NCBI GenBank assembly: GCA_963576785.1
Contig: OY756146.1
Span: forward strand, 1,674,001 to 1,738,000
DNA: 64,000 nucleotides
Reading direction: 5' to 3'
Origin: Chlorophyllum brunneum
Taxonomy: Eukaryota > Basidiomycota > Agaricomycetes > Agaricales > Agaricaceae
Made by a program: the position numbers and the translations under genes. Below, piece by piece: positions 11,766 to 23,155 of the stretch (position 1 is the first letter of the stretch; the number at the start of each line of letters is the position of its first letter). The notes beneath the pieces were generated by a model. That model worked only from the letters and a program-made list of their open reading frames with translations. It was not told the DNA's origin and ran no database searches.

Positions 11766-12774
11766 GTGCCACTTGCGCCGAACTCTAACCTCGGTCAAAG
11801 CCCGGGGCATTTATTAGACCGAGACTGTAGATGTGCCTGTATTCTAATCGCTATTCCGAGAGAAATGAATATATTGTGATATGATCCTTATTTGTGGCAG
11901 GAACCATAAGGTGGGCCGCTAGCATTGCCTCGACAGGTCCTTGTCCGCGACTAGAGTGGTTTGATGTTCTCGACGAGTACCTCGGGGGCCCGTACACTGG
12001 AAAAAGGGGCCTTTGGTGTATGCCAAGACCAAAACCAAAATGACACTAAACCTTCCCCGAGGTGACGTCTAGTTGTTACTGGTGGGTGTCTTCAGCAGGG
12101 GGGCGCAGATGCGGGCCTCGCAACTCCTTCTAGTGCTGTAGTAGTCCAGCGAATCATTTTTGGAAAATAGGGAGGAGCGGAGAAGCGGTGAGTGCCGCCG
12201 AAACAGCCGAGAAAGGTTTGCGCTGAAGACGGAAAACACCTACTCCAGACTAGCCATGGGAACATGAAAAACCCAATACCTACTCGCTCACCAAAAGGAG
12301 GGGTCAAAATGTCGTGCCTAAGAATAAAGCCAGAAGTGCACCCGGGACATCGCATTATTCCTTAGACCACAACTAAACCTCCTGGTTCCATGGGCTAGTG
12401 CATATTATATACAACGCTTGGCGGTGACTCGCCTTGGTTTGAGAACGAGACGCCTGAAGCCGAAAATACATCTAATTCCATGATAACTTCCTCTCTCTCC
12501 ACATTTTAGCAGCTCGGAGGTCCAGCTACATGTCCTGGCTCCTTGAATGACACTCATCAAACTTGGTCTCCACTCCTTCTTGCCATCGTTGGCGTAGATA
12601 GCTGCGTAATGAGCATCTAGAATGAATATCGCGGAGTGGAAGCAATATAGATGACTTAAGGAGTCGCCAAGGAGAGAATTGCGAGGATTCTAGAGGTGGA
12701 GCCGGCACTTGGAAATTCACGACTCACCTGGAATGCGATGGAAGCAATGGGGGGGAAAACCCTTCCAGAACGCG

Positions 12775-12782
12775 TATTTAAG
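12775..12782 (+). promoter_or_regulatory. TATA-like box, LysM gene 2
   Basis: TATTTAAG about 65-70 bp before the ATG at 12847, in the same context as in unit 1. Confidence 0.5.
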
Positions 12783-12846
12783 AGTTCAACATACGGATGT
12801 CATTGTCATTGCCCACTTCCCGAGCAATTCTACTGTCACCACAATC

Positions 12847-13367
12847 ATGAAGTTCGCAAAAACTCTTCTCGTTGTTGCCTTTGCTGCTATCGGTAAGGCA
12901 AAGATATCATGGGTTGGGATAAAGCATGCCACTAATGTTTCTTGAAGCTTCTGTACAGGGATCACCTCAAGGACAACCACCCAGCGGGGCCTGCCAGGCT
13001 GGCGAGCAAACCTATACCGTCGTGGCGGGCGATAGCTGCTTCACCATTGCCAACCAATTTGGCACGACCGCGTGAGCATCTACATTATTTCGAAGAAATC
13101 ATAGTTCTCATCAGTATAAAGCGACGCCATCATCCAGGCCAATTCAGACGTTAACAGTGGTTGCACCAACTTACAGCCTGGCCAGGTAATGACTACTATC
13201 ATCTTCGTGCAGCATACTGATTCATATTCTGAAAGACTCTTTGTATTCCTGCGGCTTCCGGTACTCCTGCCCCGAGTGGAATTGGAGGGACTACACCCAC
13301 CACCGCACCAGGAGCTAGTGGTGTAGCCGGGACCAGCGCTGCAGGAGTCACGGCTAGTGCAGCCTGA
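12847..13367 (+). CDS. Secreted LysM-domain protein 2, short tail
   Basis: Exons 12847-12892, 12948-13071, 13122-13185 and 13236-13367 join to about 121 residues. The first three exons have exactly the same lengths (46, 124, 64) as in LysM gene 1 and encode a nearly identical signal peptide and LysM domain (residues about 37-83, four Cys). Correct splicing of intron 2 ends at AAAG rather than the earlier CAG, since the earlier site would put a stop in frame. The tail has only about 38 residues (Pro/Ser/Thr/Gly then one partial repeat ending ASAA). The chitin-binding role is inferred as for gene 1. This copy shows the compact form of the gene, with a tail length closer to ordinary LysM proteins. 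Confidence 0.85.
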
Positions 13368-14286
13368 GTGCCACTTGCGCCGAACTCTAACCTCGATCCA
13401 AGCTTGGAGCATTTATTGGATCGGGAGACCACGGACGTGCCTGTATTCTAGTCGTTGAAAACTCCGAAAGAAATGAATATATTGTGATGTGATCCCCATT
13501 TGCGGCCGGAACCATAAGGTGGCCCGCTGGCACTGCCTCGACAGGTCCTTGTCCGTGACTAGAATGGTTTGATGTTCTCGACCGGCACCTCGGGGCCTCG
13601 TACACTGGAAAAAGGGGCCCCTGGTGTATGCCAAGACCAAAACCAAAATGACACTAAAACTATCCCTCGAGGTGACGTCTAGTTGTTAGGTATCTTTATC
13701 AGGGGGCCGCAAATACGGACCTTGCAACTCCTTCTAGTCCTGCAGTAGTGCAGCGAAGCATTGATGAAAATTGTTGGAAAACAAGGAAAAGCAGAGAAGC
13801 GGTGAGTGCGGTCTAAACAGCTGAGAAGCGCTTGTGCTGAAGACGGAAAACACCTACTCCAGACTAGCCATGATAACATGAAAAACCCAATACACCTACT
13901 CGCTCACCAAAAGGAGGGGTCAAACTGTCGTGCCTCAAAATAAAGTTAGGAGTGCACCCGGGACATCGCATTGTCCCTTAGACCACAACTAAACCCCCTG
14001 ATTCCATGGGTGAAAGTCTAGGGCATATTATAGACAACCCTTGGCGACGACTCGCCTTAAAGTTCGTGGACTTGGCCCCTCCTCCTGGTCTAGGCTCTGG
14101 CGGAGGGAAATCGCTCGAGTTGAATTTTTCGAAGAAGGGTAACGACAATAGCGCTAAGCCTACTAGTCGCGAATGTTTCGGTAAGAAGTGGTTGTTCTAG
14201 AGGAATCCAATGGCGGAAATTCGAGGTTAGCTTAGGAACGCGTCGGTGGATGAGACCAAATGCGAGGCCGGAGCACCAGGAAAAGG

Positions 14287-14292
14287 TATAAA
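14287..14292 (+). promoter_or_regulatory. TATA box, LysM gene 3
   Basis: TATAAA lies 73 bp before the ATG at 14360, matching the spacing of the TATA-like boxes of the other two LysM genes. Confidence 0.55.
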
Positions 14293-14359
14293 GACTGCCA
14301 GTGGGTGGAGGGTATTCCTTCATTGCCTTGAGCATCAGCCTTGAGTCAATACTAAAGCA

Positions 14360-14802
14360 ATGTTCATTCAAACCCTCTTCACCATCGTCTGCACCGCAGT
14401 CGGTAAGTTAGATATGACCATCTCATGAATAGATGCTCACCTGAAGAACAGCTTCCATCAATGCACTTCCTCAGGGAGGGGCAGGATCTTGTACAAGCTA
14501 CACTGTGGTATCAGGCGACACTTGTTTTACCATTGGTACCAAATTTGGGGTCTTTGCGTGGGTGTTCGTATATCGTCGGTAACAATCAGCTCTCATCGGT
14601 ACTTAGTCAGTCAATTATGAGTGCCAACCAAGGTATAAACTCAGGGTGTACCAACTTGATGCCCGGCCAGGTCAGTCATTTTCAGTCATTTGGATCCGTG
14701 ATTTACTCTGCAAATCAGATGCTCTGTATTCCAGGTGCAGGGGGCTCCCTCGGCGGCCCCTCTGGCGGTCAAGCTCCGCCCACCACTGGAGGCGGCTTTT
14801 GA
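14360..14802 (+). CDS. Secreted LysM-domain protein 3
   Basis: Exons 14360-14402, 14452-14557, 14607-14670 and 14719-14802 give about 98 residues with intron phases identical to the two upstream paralogues. Residues 1-19 are a signal peptide (MFIQTLFTIVCTAV). The LysM domain spans about 30-76: YTVVSGDTCFTIGTKFG, ANQGINSGCTNLMPGQ, LCIP. Cys 28, 39, 64 and 74 are conserved. The tail is short and Gly/Pro/Ser-rich, ending at TGA 14802. It is more diverged than genes 1 and 2 and not part of the recognisable duplication, so it is probably the product of an older tandem duplication. Likely binds chitin outside the cell (family knowledge). Confidence 0.85.
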
Positions 14803-15666
14803 GTAGGAATGTGGATATGCGTGCAGCAGAAATGTACTATGTAATGCCGAGATCAGAATGCAGTGGAATTTATGTGATAGGACCTCTTACCGGATGATTT
14901 TTGGGTTTCTCTACGCGGCTCTTCAAATACTGCAAATTATTTTCTGTCACGGCGGCCGCCTCTCGGAGGGACGGTCGGATGGGGATTCTGAATTCCTGGG
15001 GCGGTGGTCTTCGGAGTGAAACGGCAATGGGTTAGCCGTTTCTCAGGAGCCAGCGGAAATACAGAGGGACTTGGCCTCTTCTTTGAGGCCATCTCAGTCG
15101 AGCACATTTATAGACCTTACTGTGTTCATGGGCGCCATGGCGGAGCGAGGTTATAACTGTTCCCTGGTTTGGTTGGACGCACGAGGGTCCGTAAACGGTA
15201 TCTTACCCCTATCTTACTGTCCGTATAATTGCGGTAAGAAGTGGGACAAGATCCAAATCACGTCGTAACCTTGTAACCATGTCCCGCAGCTTGTCATCAT
15301 CCCTATCAGAACGCAATAATAGGAACCACAGACTAATCATCGAATGTTCCTCAGTTTCTGACTGATGCCAGCTAAGCTAACCATTCCTGGGACCTGAACA
15401 TAGAACAGGATATCATCACATTATAGCGGCCATAGCATAGTAAACAAACCGATGTATCCAATCGGATCAGCGAAACATTTTCCACCCCTGTCCGACCAAC
15501 TGACATACCGGCGCAGATGGGTTTTACCTAGCAGTTCCCACCGGAGCCAGGGAGCGTGAGCGGCAACAGCTCCCACTCTGCCTGAGCTCGGGTACCGAGG
15601 GAGAAGAGCTCACAACGGCCAAATACGGCTTCTTGAAGATTCTTCTCTACTGATTGGTGATGATGA
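14803..15666. other. Intergenic between LysM 3 and MTG1
   Basis: No supported gene. A 65-codon frame at 15071-15268 has no recognisable domain. The right part is the 3' region of the minus-strand MTG1 gene. Confidence 0.4.
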
Positions 15667-17440
15667 TCACGATGACCGGCGCAAATGCTTCATCTTCCGC
15701 TTCATCTTCTCCTCCTGAACCATCTGTTTCCGCTTTTGCGTATCACTCACATTACTGTCCGCCTTCTCTTCCCTCTCCACCTGAACCATATGCTCATCGA
15801 TACATCTCTCCATCTTTCCCTGGACCATCATTCCAAAATCGACGCCCGGTGTGACATCCTCCGGCCGTACATCCCACTCTAGGTCAAACCCCCACCCCTG
15901 GGCGCCTGTAGGTGGGTAATGCATTTGCAATAAGGGTTGGTTGGATGCCGGTGAGGCGGCGGAGCCCTGTATTTGGGTTTGTGCCTCTGAAGCAGCGATA
16001 AGCCCACCTTCCTCACGCCACCATCTCACAAAGTATTCAGCCGCTCGGGAGAGATCGAGTTCTCCGCCACGCTTGATCATACCCATGCGCCGGGCCAGAA
16101 GCGGCAAGAATTGTTGCAAGTCTAGGACTGGCGCAGAACCAGATGGGAGCAGATGAAGGTATACGGGCACTGAAACAAGGAGAAGAAAAGGTAAATCAAG
16201 ATGATGATCAGATCCCCCCAAGTAAGCCACCAGTTATCTCAGGAATGGAGCCAAGGATAACCTACATATAGGATTCAGGACGTTCAATCTGTAAAGTAGA
16301 TATGCCGCTAGGGCTTCCATGTCGTATAGCCCTTCTTTGATCCCCGCTGTGGGTTGCGCGTGAGTAAGGATGCAGATGACCCGCCCAAAAAACCAGGAAT
16401 TGAAATACAGTGGATGTTTACGTACCAATCAGCGCCAGCTTGACTCCTCTCTCGGCGCCTTCCGCGCCACGGCCCAAGAACGGTAACATAACCCCTGGAC
16501 TATCATAAGCATAGACGGGGGGGTTAATGGATAACTTGAGGCGGGTCGATATTGCTCGCGTCATGCCTGGGTTCGCCGAAGTTTGGAGAGCTTTTGGTGT
16601 TCCTAAATTCAGTCACCATGATAAGATTGACCCAGTCAGTTAAGGTGGACGAATCCATACGGAAAGTCTCACTTACGTCCCTTGATTCCCATACTGCGTA
16701 GGGCATTGAGCAATGTTGATTTGCCGACATTGGGCATTCCAATAACAAGGACATTTAACTCAAGGGCGTGCGGGTGCTCTTTGGCTATATCTGGATCGAA
16801 CGGATCAGCATCTAGAGCCCAAGCACCGACAGAGTGGTTAGACAGAAGTGTAACATACGTACTAGCATCTCACTAAGGGTGCGAATATCCCGCGGTCTAT
16901 GCCAAGATGCAAAGAATAGACGTTGCTCGGGGAACTTTGTTAGCATTGCTCGACGGAAAGGCTATTGGTCATGCCATGAGTCAAGAGAATTTCTCCCATG
17001 GAGCGCCCCACGAACCTCCATGCCCCACTCAGGAACAAGGTCGCGTTTGTTCAATACGACGATATGCTCACAAGCTTGGGCCTTGAGAATACGCCGGCCG
17101 GGATTATGTGGATCCCATCCGCGTTCTGTCCTCCATTTTCGCAGCGTCCCTATGGAAATGCGTTAGAAATATACCTGCTAAATGGAAGAGAACTAGAGGG
17201 CAGGTAAAAATTGATAGGACGAAAGTACGCCATGTTGGACGGCCAACGCTCAGGGAGTATTGCCCCACCTTCTAAAGTTCTGTTGATGCTGGTTAAAGGA
17301 AGGCGAGAGTCCCTAATCTCAAGAACGACATCGGTACGAGTAAGTAAAGATGGTAGCATCCGGGTAAACTTCGTCATATGTCCAGGAAACCACGAGGGGG
17401 GGATGGGTAGAGGAGGCCTTTGTAGTCGCGCTAAAGCCAT
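15667..17440 (-). CDS. MTG1: Mitochondrial ribosome-associated GTPase 1 (MTG1/RbgA family)
   Basis: A circularly permuted GTPase of the YlqF/RbgA/Mtg1 family, which assists assembly of the mitochondrial large ribosomal subunit at the inner membrane. Exon 1 contains WFPGHM and the run RTDVVLEIRDSRLPLTSIN, the family's N-terminal signature. Further exons follow in the permuted order. G4 is NKRD (near 17045). G1 is GMPNVGKSTLLNALRS (near 16700-16750). The G2 region is NPGMTRAI and G3 is DSPG (near 16500-16580). The C-terminal exons (16234-16428 and 15667-16230) encode the helical domain with LARRMGMIKRGGELDLSRAAE and a Lys/Arg-rich end. The start at 17440 (MALARLQRPP) gives a short leader before WFPGHM; an in-frame ATG at 17479 would extend it. 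All four GTPase motifs look intact. Confidence 0.88.
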
Positions 17441-18279
17441 ATTGGAACAAGACGCCCACGACCCAATAGATCCCATGAATCCCTGAGTGCAGTTCCGGAT
17501 TCGGGAGTTCGAAAAGACGCGAATTTTGGCTTGAGCGTTGGTGGTTGGATAAAGGAAAACCCTGATCGTTTGTACTTTGGCATTGTGATTTTGATGGGTT
17601 TTACCCAAAAAGGAAGGCGGCCATTTTCCCGGCTTCTTCGTTATTGTTACTGAAGGGGGTAGGCTATGCACAATACAAGGCTCAGTCCACGCCGAAACGG
17701 TTTTGTTCGAACCATCGGAAATGCAGATAGAATACGATGCTTGTAGAGATAGCAAAACAGAGCAGCAATCTATTTATTACGAAACATCAAACTGATTGTT
17801 CCGAGAAAACGCTGGGCGCGGGATCTGGTAACCACCGCCACCGTACTATCCATAGCCAAGGACAATCCCCCATACCAAACGTGCGGAAATAGCAGAGGGT
17901 AAATGTAACAGCGCCTGTTGTCTCCACCGGATGTCATTTGGACGAATAATCGGTCTAGGAGGAGTATGAACGGGAATGACCAAGAATGCCAATAGAACAA
18001 CGAAATATTACAAAGATCAGAAAACAGCCAGAGATGAAACGGGTAAGATAGTGCTGAACAGAGACATTCAAGATGGTGGAGGAGAAACCTGGTGCAACCA
18101 TAGAGACGGTCGGCCGACAAACTACAAGACCGGAGAGAAGGGGACAGCGACGACGACGACGACGACGGTGGGTTGTGAATATATAATCTTCGAGGCTGAT
18201 AGGAAGGCCGGTATACTGGGAGCTTTCCGGCAGGCGATCAGGATTTATCGACCGTTGAGTCATGATGTGTGAGCTCACC
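17441..18279. other. Intergenic, with a possible small minus-strand ORF
   Basis: Between MTG1 and the next minus-strand gene. A hydrophobic minus-strand frame at 17955-18317 (stretch YLTRFISGCFLIFVIF) and another at 17770-18120 exist but cannot be joined into a convincing gene, and no family is recognised. They could be extra 3' exons of the gene ending at 18280 or untranslated sequence. Confidence 0.3.
18147..18168. repeat. Trinucleotide (CGA)n microsatellite
   Basis: An uninterrupted run of about seven CGA units. On the minus strand it would give consecutive Arg codons in one frame, which is why an open frame passes through it. Probably untranslated. Confidence 0.7.
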
Positions 18280-19020
18280 TCATACCCAGCTATCTTTGCC
18301 GACACTGATAGCGTCAAAGTTCTTGCCGCTGCGCAGTCTACGTTCTTGTAGCACAGGTGCGGAATCCAGATTTATCAGTTTATCGGAAGGCACTGGAGAA
18401 CCTTCGATCCATCCTTTCCATCCTTTCTTGTGGGCGATGCGCTTCTTCCGCTGCTTTGGAGGCGGTGTGACTGGGTGAGCTCCAAGCTCAACAAATTCCT
18501 CGTCATCATCCGGTGTTCGTGGTCGCTTAGACGATGTGCGAGAAGTAGACGTCGAATGGGAGGGTCCAGGGGTGGGGGAATCAGAGGGGATATTGACTGG
18601 GGAATAACCGGGAGGAGGAGTAACAGACATAGAACGCTGCACATGCATGAGCTGAATGTTGGGTCGTTCCGGGTGAGCAGACCAGAAGCTTCGTTTCTTT
18701 TTTTCTAGGTGAGGAGTAGATGGGGGTGGTGGATTTGAGGAAGATGACGCGACCTGAGTCGCGTCGGGTAATGAGTCGTGTCTAGCTGAAGAGCTGAGTC
18801 TGTTATCCTTCCTGGATTCTTTCTTCTTCTTGGCCTTCTTCACCTCCTCGTCGCCTTCGACTTCTTTGTTGGGTCCTACACCATTGAGGAGCGATGTGAG
18901 GACATCGCGCGGCGGAGGCTGATCAAAGTAACCGGCAAGGACGGCAGTAGCTGTGCGACGTCGTTTTTGTGGGCGATGGTGCATGTTGTGTTGGGGAGGA
19001 GGGAGCAAAACGGCCATCAT
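18280..19020 (-). CDS. Hypothetical lysine/proline/serine-rich (probably nuclear) protein
   Basis: Not recognised as a named family. The ATG at 19020 (MMAVLLPPPQHNMHH) is preferred; an in-frame ATG at 19110 would add 30 residues. The first 40 residues look conserved in style (RPQKRRRTATAVLAGYFDQ then PPPRDVLTSLL). The rest is disordered: a Lys-rich run (KKAKKKKESRK), several Ser/Pro/Thr-rich blocks, and a basic segment PPPKQRKKRIAHKKGWKGW near the end. Basic clusters suggest nuclear localisation (inference). The frame closes at 18280, but a GT sits just before the stop, so one more exon downstream is possible. It lies tail-to-head with MTG1 on the same strand. Single exon as annotated, about 246 residues. 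Confidence 0.6.
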   Translation of the reverse strand: MMAVLLPPPQHNMHHRPQKRRRTATAVLAGYFDQPPPRDVLTSLLNGVGPNKEVEGDEEVKKAKKKKESRKDNRLSSSARHDSLPDATQVASSSSNPPPPSTPHLEKKKRSFWSAHPERPNIQLMHVQRSMSVTPPPGYSPVNIPSDSPTPGPSHSTSTSRTSSKRPRTPDDDEEFVELGAHPVTPPPKQRKKRIAHKKGWKGWIEGSPVPSDKLINLDSAPVLQERRLRSGKNFDAISVGKDSWV

Positions 19021-19116
19021 GACGGGATGGGGAAGGTTATATAGCAGAAAGGGTGGAGTTGGTGGTGGTTTGGAAGCAATAGACGATTTACGGCATACCA
19101 ACGAATGCATCAACAA

Positions 19117-22100
19117 ACACAGCTCCTTCCAGCCTGCACGTGCTTACCAGGAACCTTCTTCTTTGGAGATAAATCGTCCCCAAATCTATCTCCGTTCGCT
19201 CCATTCCCACAACACACAAAAATTATTATTTCCCTCCCGTCTCCCACCGTGCTGTTGAACAATGCCTCGCCAGCGCCCGACTCGCTTGTTCTCTCCAGCG
19301 GCCAGAGCCACAGGGGCTCTCCACCCCTTCCCATCGCCTGCGAACTGCTCCTAACACTAGCCTTCTATAGAGGACCCAGTCCTCATGCCTTTCACACCCT
19401 CTAATTTTGATCAGCCAATCGGGCATCTATATACAGTCGCAGCTTCACCTCCTGGAGCTTATTATCCTTAGCTCGGGACTTTTCCGACGACCAGAGTCCC
19501 TCTTCACCCGCCGTTGCCTTCCCAGCCTCCATTGTTGCCCGGCAAAACAGATGCACAATTATGGTTCAAGTCCCTGACTAGACTGCGAAAAAATTAATAA
19601 TCCGCGCCGCAGTTGAGCCCAGTCACAATTGTCCCGAAACGAGGGATTCATCCTTGATGATCTTGTCACAACTCCTTTCGGCTACAGACAAATATAAATG
19701 GTCCTGAGTAATGGAAGGAGACAAATACCAATTAGAGCATATAATCTAGAATGTACAGCTTTATATTCCACAGCTCCCCGTCTGCGGCATAACGACATTT
19801 TGTCATGATGATTTGCCGTCGCAACCGAGTCATCGTTAGCATTTTGACAATACTTTCTTTTGTCCGCATCCACTACGACATCCCAATGCTCGCATCTTCC
19901 CCGTTTCTCCTTTATCAAACCATCAGTCGTTAACTTAAATGCTCATGTCAGGCGGGGGGATCCATCAGTTGTTCCATCACTGACTACACCTGGCCACATT
20001 GAGCGATTCGTTGATTGTGGGTCGAAACCGGCTTAGTCCGACACTCTATAATCTTAGAACATGCCCTTTAGAAGATTGTGGAAGACTTCTACACAATCTG
20101 ATCATTAGTAGCTTCCAATCCCGCAATAATTCTCACTTCAGCGTATCTATCTGATGGCGAAAAAAATATTTGCCAATGTGGGTCTCACACTGCTCGACTA
20201 AAGGCGCTGGGTGTGGATAGTCATGATGCCTGAGCAACCTGTCATCTTAGCTTTCCGGAACATTCTACACTTCCGAAGGGCCGCCTGCCAACGCCGGCTA
20301 GCGGATTTGTCCCTAATTCAACCACTTAACCGAACATGATAATTTATTATAGCACCATAGGCCTCATCTACCACATTCTATGTAGGGCGGTTATCACCAT
20401 GTTACCCTATATCATTCTCAGACCAAACAAACAAAAACTCCCCGCCCTGCAAATCCACGGGTAAATAGACCCTCGGCCCCAGGATTCTGGACATCAGCTA
20501 TGTACCCGCCCGCCGAGAATGAGTGCCACAGCAGCCGCAACCAGCCATCGCGGGAGACAACCAACCTATAGACTAGCTTTACAACTCAGAAACCAGCGCC
20601 AATATTTACACACAATCACCATACTCACCTCGTATTGTGTTCATTCGAGCATCAAGTCAACGCCAAGAATATACACGCAACAAGCGCACAGACCTAGCTC
20701 CAGCGCATAAGACCCGAAACGATCCTCTCCCGCTATCGGGAGCCATTTTCCACGGAGGGTCACCTGTGCCAAAATCTCCCTGACACCCCTGGCATCGAGT
20801 GGGTTGCACGTGCCCAGTCCCCCAAGTAGGGCAAGTCATTTCGGCTGCTGGCGCCGTCTAGATTAAGTAGTCCACCTAACGCCTTTGTACGTGCCCCAAC
20901 GAGCTTGATAGGCCTACACCAGATCTCTAGATACCTGGAGAAAATTGTTCCGGAGAGGTGCAAGGAATTCCTTGGCCAGATGCAAGCCGGTATACTTGGA
21001 GATAACATTTTTTCCAGACCCCCGCTGCACTAATTAGGAAGGACTCAAATCCAATGATAACCCCCAGCCATCACAGTGGCCAGCAAAACGCCTAGCAAAG
21101 CACGACATTCTCCCACACTCGCTGAGCTTGAGAACCCAAACTCTGATGCTTGACTCTGCGAACAGCATGAGGCGTTCATTTAATTTCCGGAACTTTAGCA
21201 AAGTCCATCCACAACCGAAAGACCGGAAGACTGAACTAGGTCTGGAGCGAGTGGATTAGTTGTCGCCAAACCTCTCTTCCAGGGGAGGCCACTTTCATCA
21301 TCACTATAGGAAGGATCGGGGCACGCCCCTATCCCCCCCACTCTCCACACCCTACACGACCCGTATTTAGTCCAACCTTCGGCATCACCCAGACAGGCCG
21401 TCATAGTAATCTTGCTAACCATAGCGACTCACCATCACGCTCTTGACCTCATTGCGCAGACCCCACTCCTGTTCTCACACGCACATGTATGGTACCATCC
21501 CACCGCAGCAAACCCATATGGGATATTTCCATACCCGCTGTACACAGCTCCAGCGTATAGGCATCCAACTATACATGCGGTAATTATGTCCCATAGATAT
21601 ACCCCAAGCCACGCGAACGCAGGCAAGCTGTCTCCGAGGTGCTCAATTCCTCAAACTCATGGACTAAACAGCAATCAATAGAAATTGCCACCCAATCATC
21701 ACCCTCATGCGTTCCGGCTCCACACAAGCCACCCAGCTCTAAACAATAACACCCTTCGATCTCCGGTTTAAAGCGGTCACTGAATATAGTCGCTGTTCTA
21801 AATATAGATCACGCTCAACAGCTGTGGTCCTCGCCTCGTTTGCGCTGGGTAACTATACCGTCGATCATACAGCATGCGCCTGTAACATGTGTCTCAGCGA
21901 AACTCAAAGAGGGTCCGAACCTTCACCAGATGCCGTCCAATCCCGAGTAAGCCTAGTCTCTATTATTGGAGACTCTGATAACGCCACGCTTGAAGAGTCA
22001 ACAATCATTTACATTCCGCCACCACTGTATGGCCAGAGCTAAGGTACAGGAGAGTAAAGTCAGTCTCTCCCAATCTAGGCAGTCACGCCATGTCCTCGGC

Positions 22101-23155
22101 CTTGTTCTTTAAGCTTGTCGATCAAAATAGCTAATCACCCTAATATATTGATGATACATTGGCAGGCGCCTTTCATCAAGTCATACATACAACCAGCTGA
22201 TAAATTATCACCAACTATGCCAGCGAGTGACTCTTAAAACACAGTGTGCTACCTCTGACCCGATCTGCGTGTACGTCGCCACTTGCAAAACAACCCGAGG
22301 TCATGTATCACGGAGTTTGGTCTTCCCTAAAATCCAGTCTCCGTTACGTACTATTCAGACATTTTTTCCGAGCGTTACAGCAAAGGTTCAGCACTGGAGT
22401 AACATCAGATGCTTACTGCGAAGCCACAGGTCATGTATGATTGTTTACAGTCCATCTCACATGGTGTACTCGTCGCGACCATCGGAGTGACACGGTGACA
22501 GTGACCTGACCCATCTCACCTCCCGACATACCGTCCATCAACATCACAACCCAGGCCGCTATCTTCTTCAGACGTCTCAGACACTAACCACCTATATTTC
22601 ACTGACCACTGCCCCCACTTTCATCACAAAAACCAATGTCGATCCCCTCACAGTGAGCATGAGGCCAAATATTTGGTTGATCATGATGCCACCCTCGGCG
22701 GCTAAAAGGGATCAGGGTTGCACTCGGCGGTCGGCCAGCCCAAAAGATCCAATCAATCGGGTCAATCGGTCCGTCCCTGTCGGAATTGGGAAAAACCATA
22801 CAAAATTATAAATCGGATACCACAGCCCTGGCGCTGGTACCATTTCAGTTGAGCAGGGTGCAAATAAATCTTTTCCACGGATCTCTCGAAGCGCTACGTA
22901 ATACCTAAAAGGCAACCTCAATGCAGGAATATTGCCCATTCGAGCTATCACGGTTCACAGGTGCTTGAAAATTTCTGCAAGTATCGTAATAGGGATGTAG
23001 GTTTGTGCATTGTCTTCGATCAATGGTTCGGTGGTATTGTACAGAATATGTAATCATGTAATTTACGAGTCCAAATAAGAATGCCTGAAGAGGCACGAAG
23101 GAATTCAAATACTTCAGGAATGATTAGGTATAGAAATGGGGCCTCCAGTCGGGTA
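19117..23155. other. 4-kb stretch with no supported gene
   Basis: Both strands were scanned; only short frames (up to about 100 codons) without domains occur. No tRNA-like T-arm, LTR termini or long repeats were seen. The left 400 bp is presumably the promoter of the minus-strand gene ending at 19020, and the right end is downstream of the kinase gene. It could be a decayed transposon or hold non-coding transcripts; nothing in the sequence decides this. Confidence 0.4.

Larger units (their letters stand above)
10015..12432. repeat. Segmental duplication, unit 1 (with LysM gene 1)
   Basis: The sequence from about 10015 (starting CCTTGGTTTGAGAACGAGAC) reappears from about 12433 with the same first 20 bases. 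Colinear similarity covers the LysM promoter, coding exons, introns and about 600 bp of downstream DNA (11820-12360 against 13430-13990). Unit 1 carries about 520 bp (10114-10640) that unit 2 lacks, and a longer minisatellite tail in the gene. Ends are approximate because similarity fades gradually. Confidence 0.8.
12433..14055. repeat. Segmental duplication, unit 2 (with LysM gene 2)
   Basis: Second copy of the block described at 10015-12432, in direct orientation. It is shorter because it lacks the roughly 520 bp insert and most of the minisatellite. Its downstream part (13430-14000) matches 11820-12370 closely, including a conserved stretch around 13860-13950 containing CTCACCAAAAGGAGGGGTCA. 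The right edge is near 14055, where similarity ends and the LysM gene 3 upstream region begins. Confidence 0.75.

Noticed and set aside
11297..11817. Three other long open frames over the LysM 1 tail, two on the minus strand
   Set aside because: They are open only because the 66 bp repeat lacks stops in several frames; the spliced plus-strand LysM frame explains the region.
17770..18317. Hydrophobic minus-strand frames as a membrane-protein gene
   Set aside because: No frame-consistent exon model and no family resemblance. Part of the openness comes from the (CGA)n repeat.
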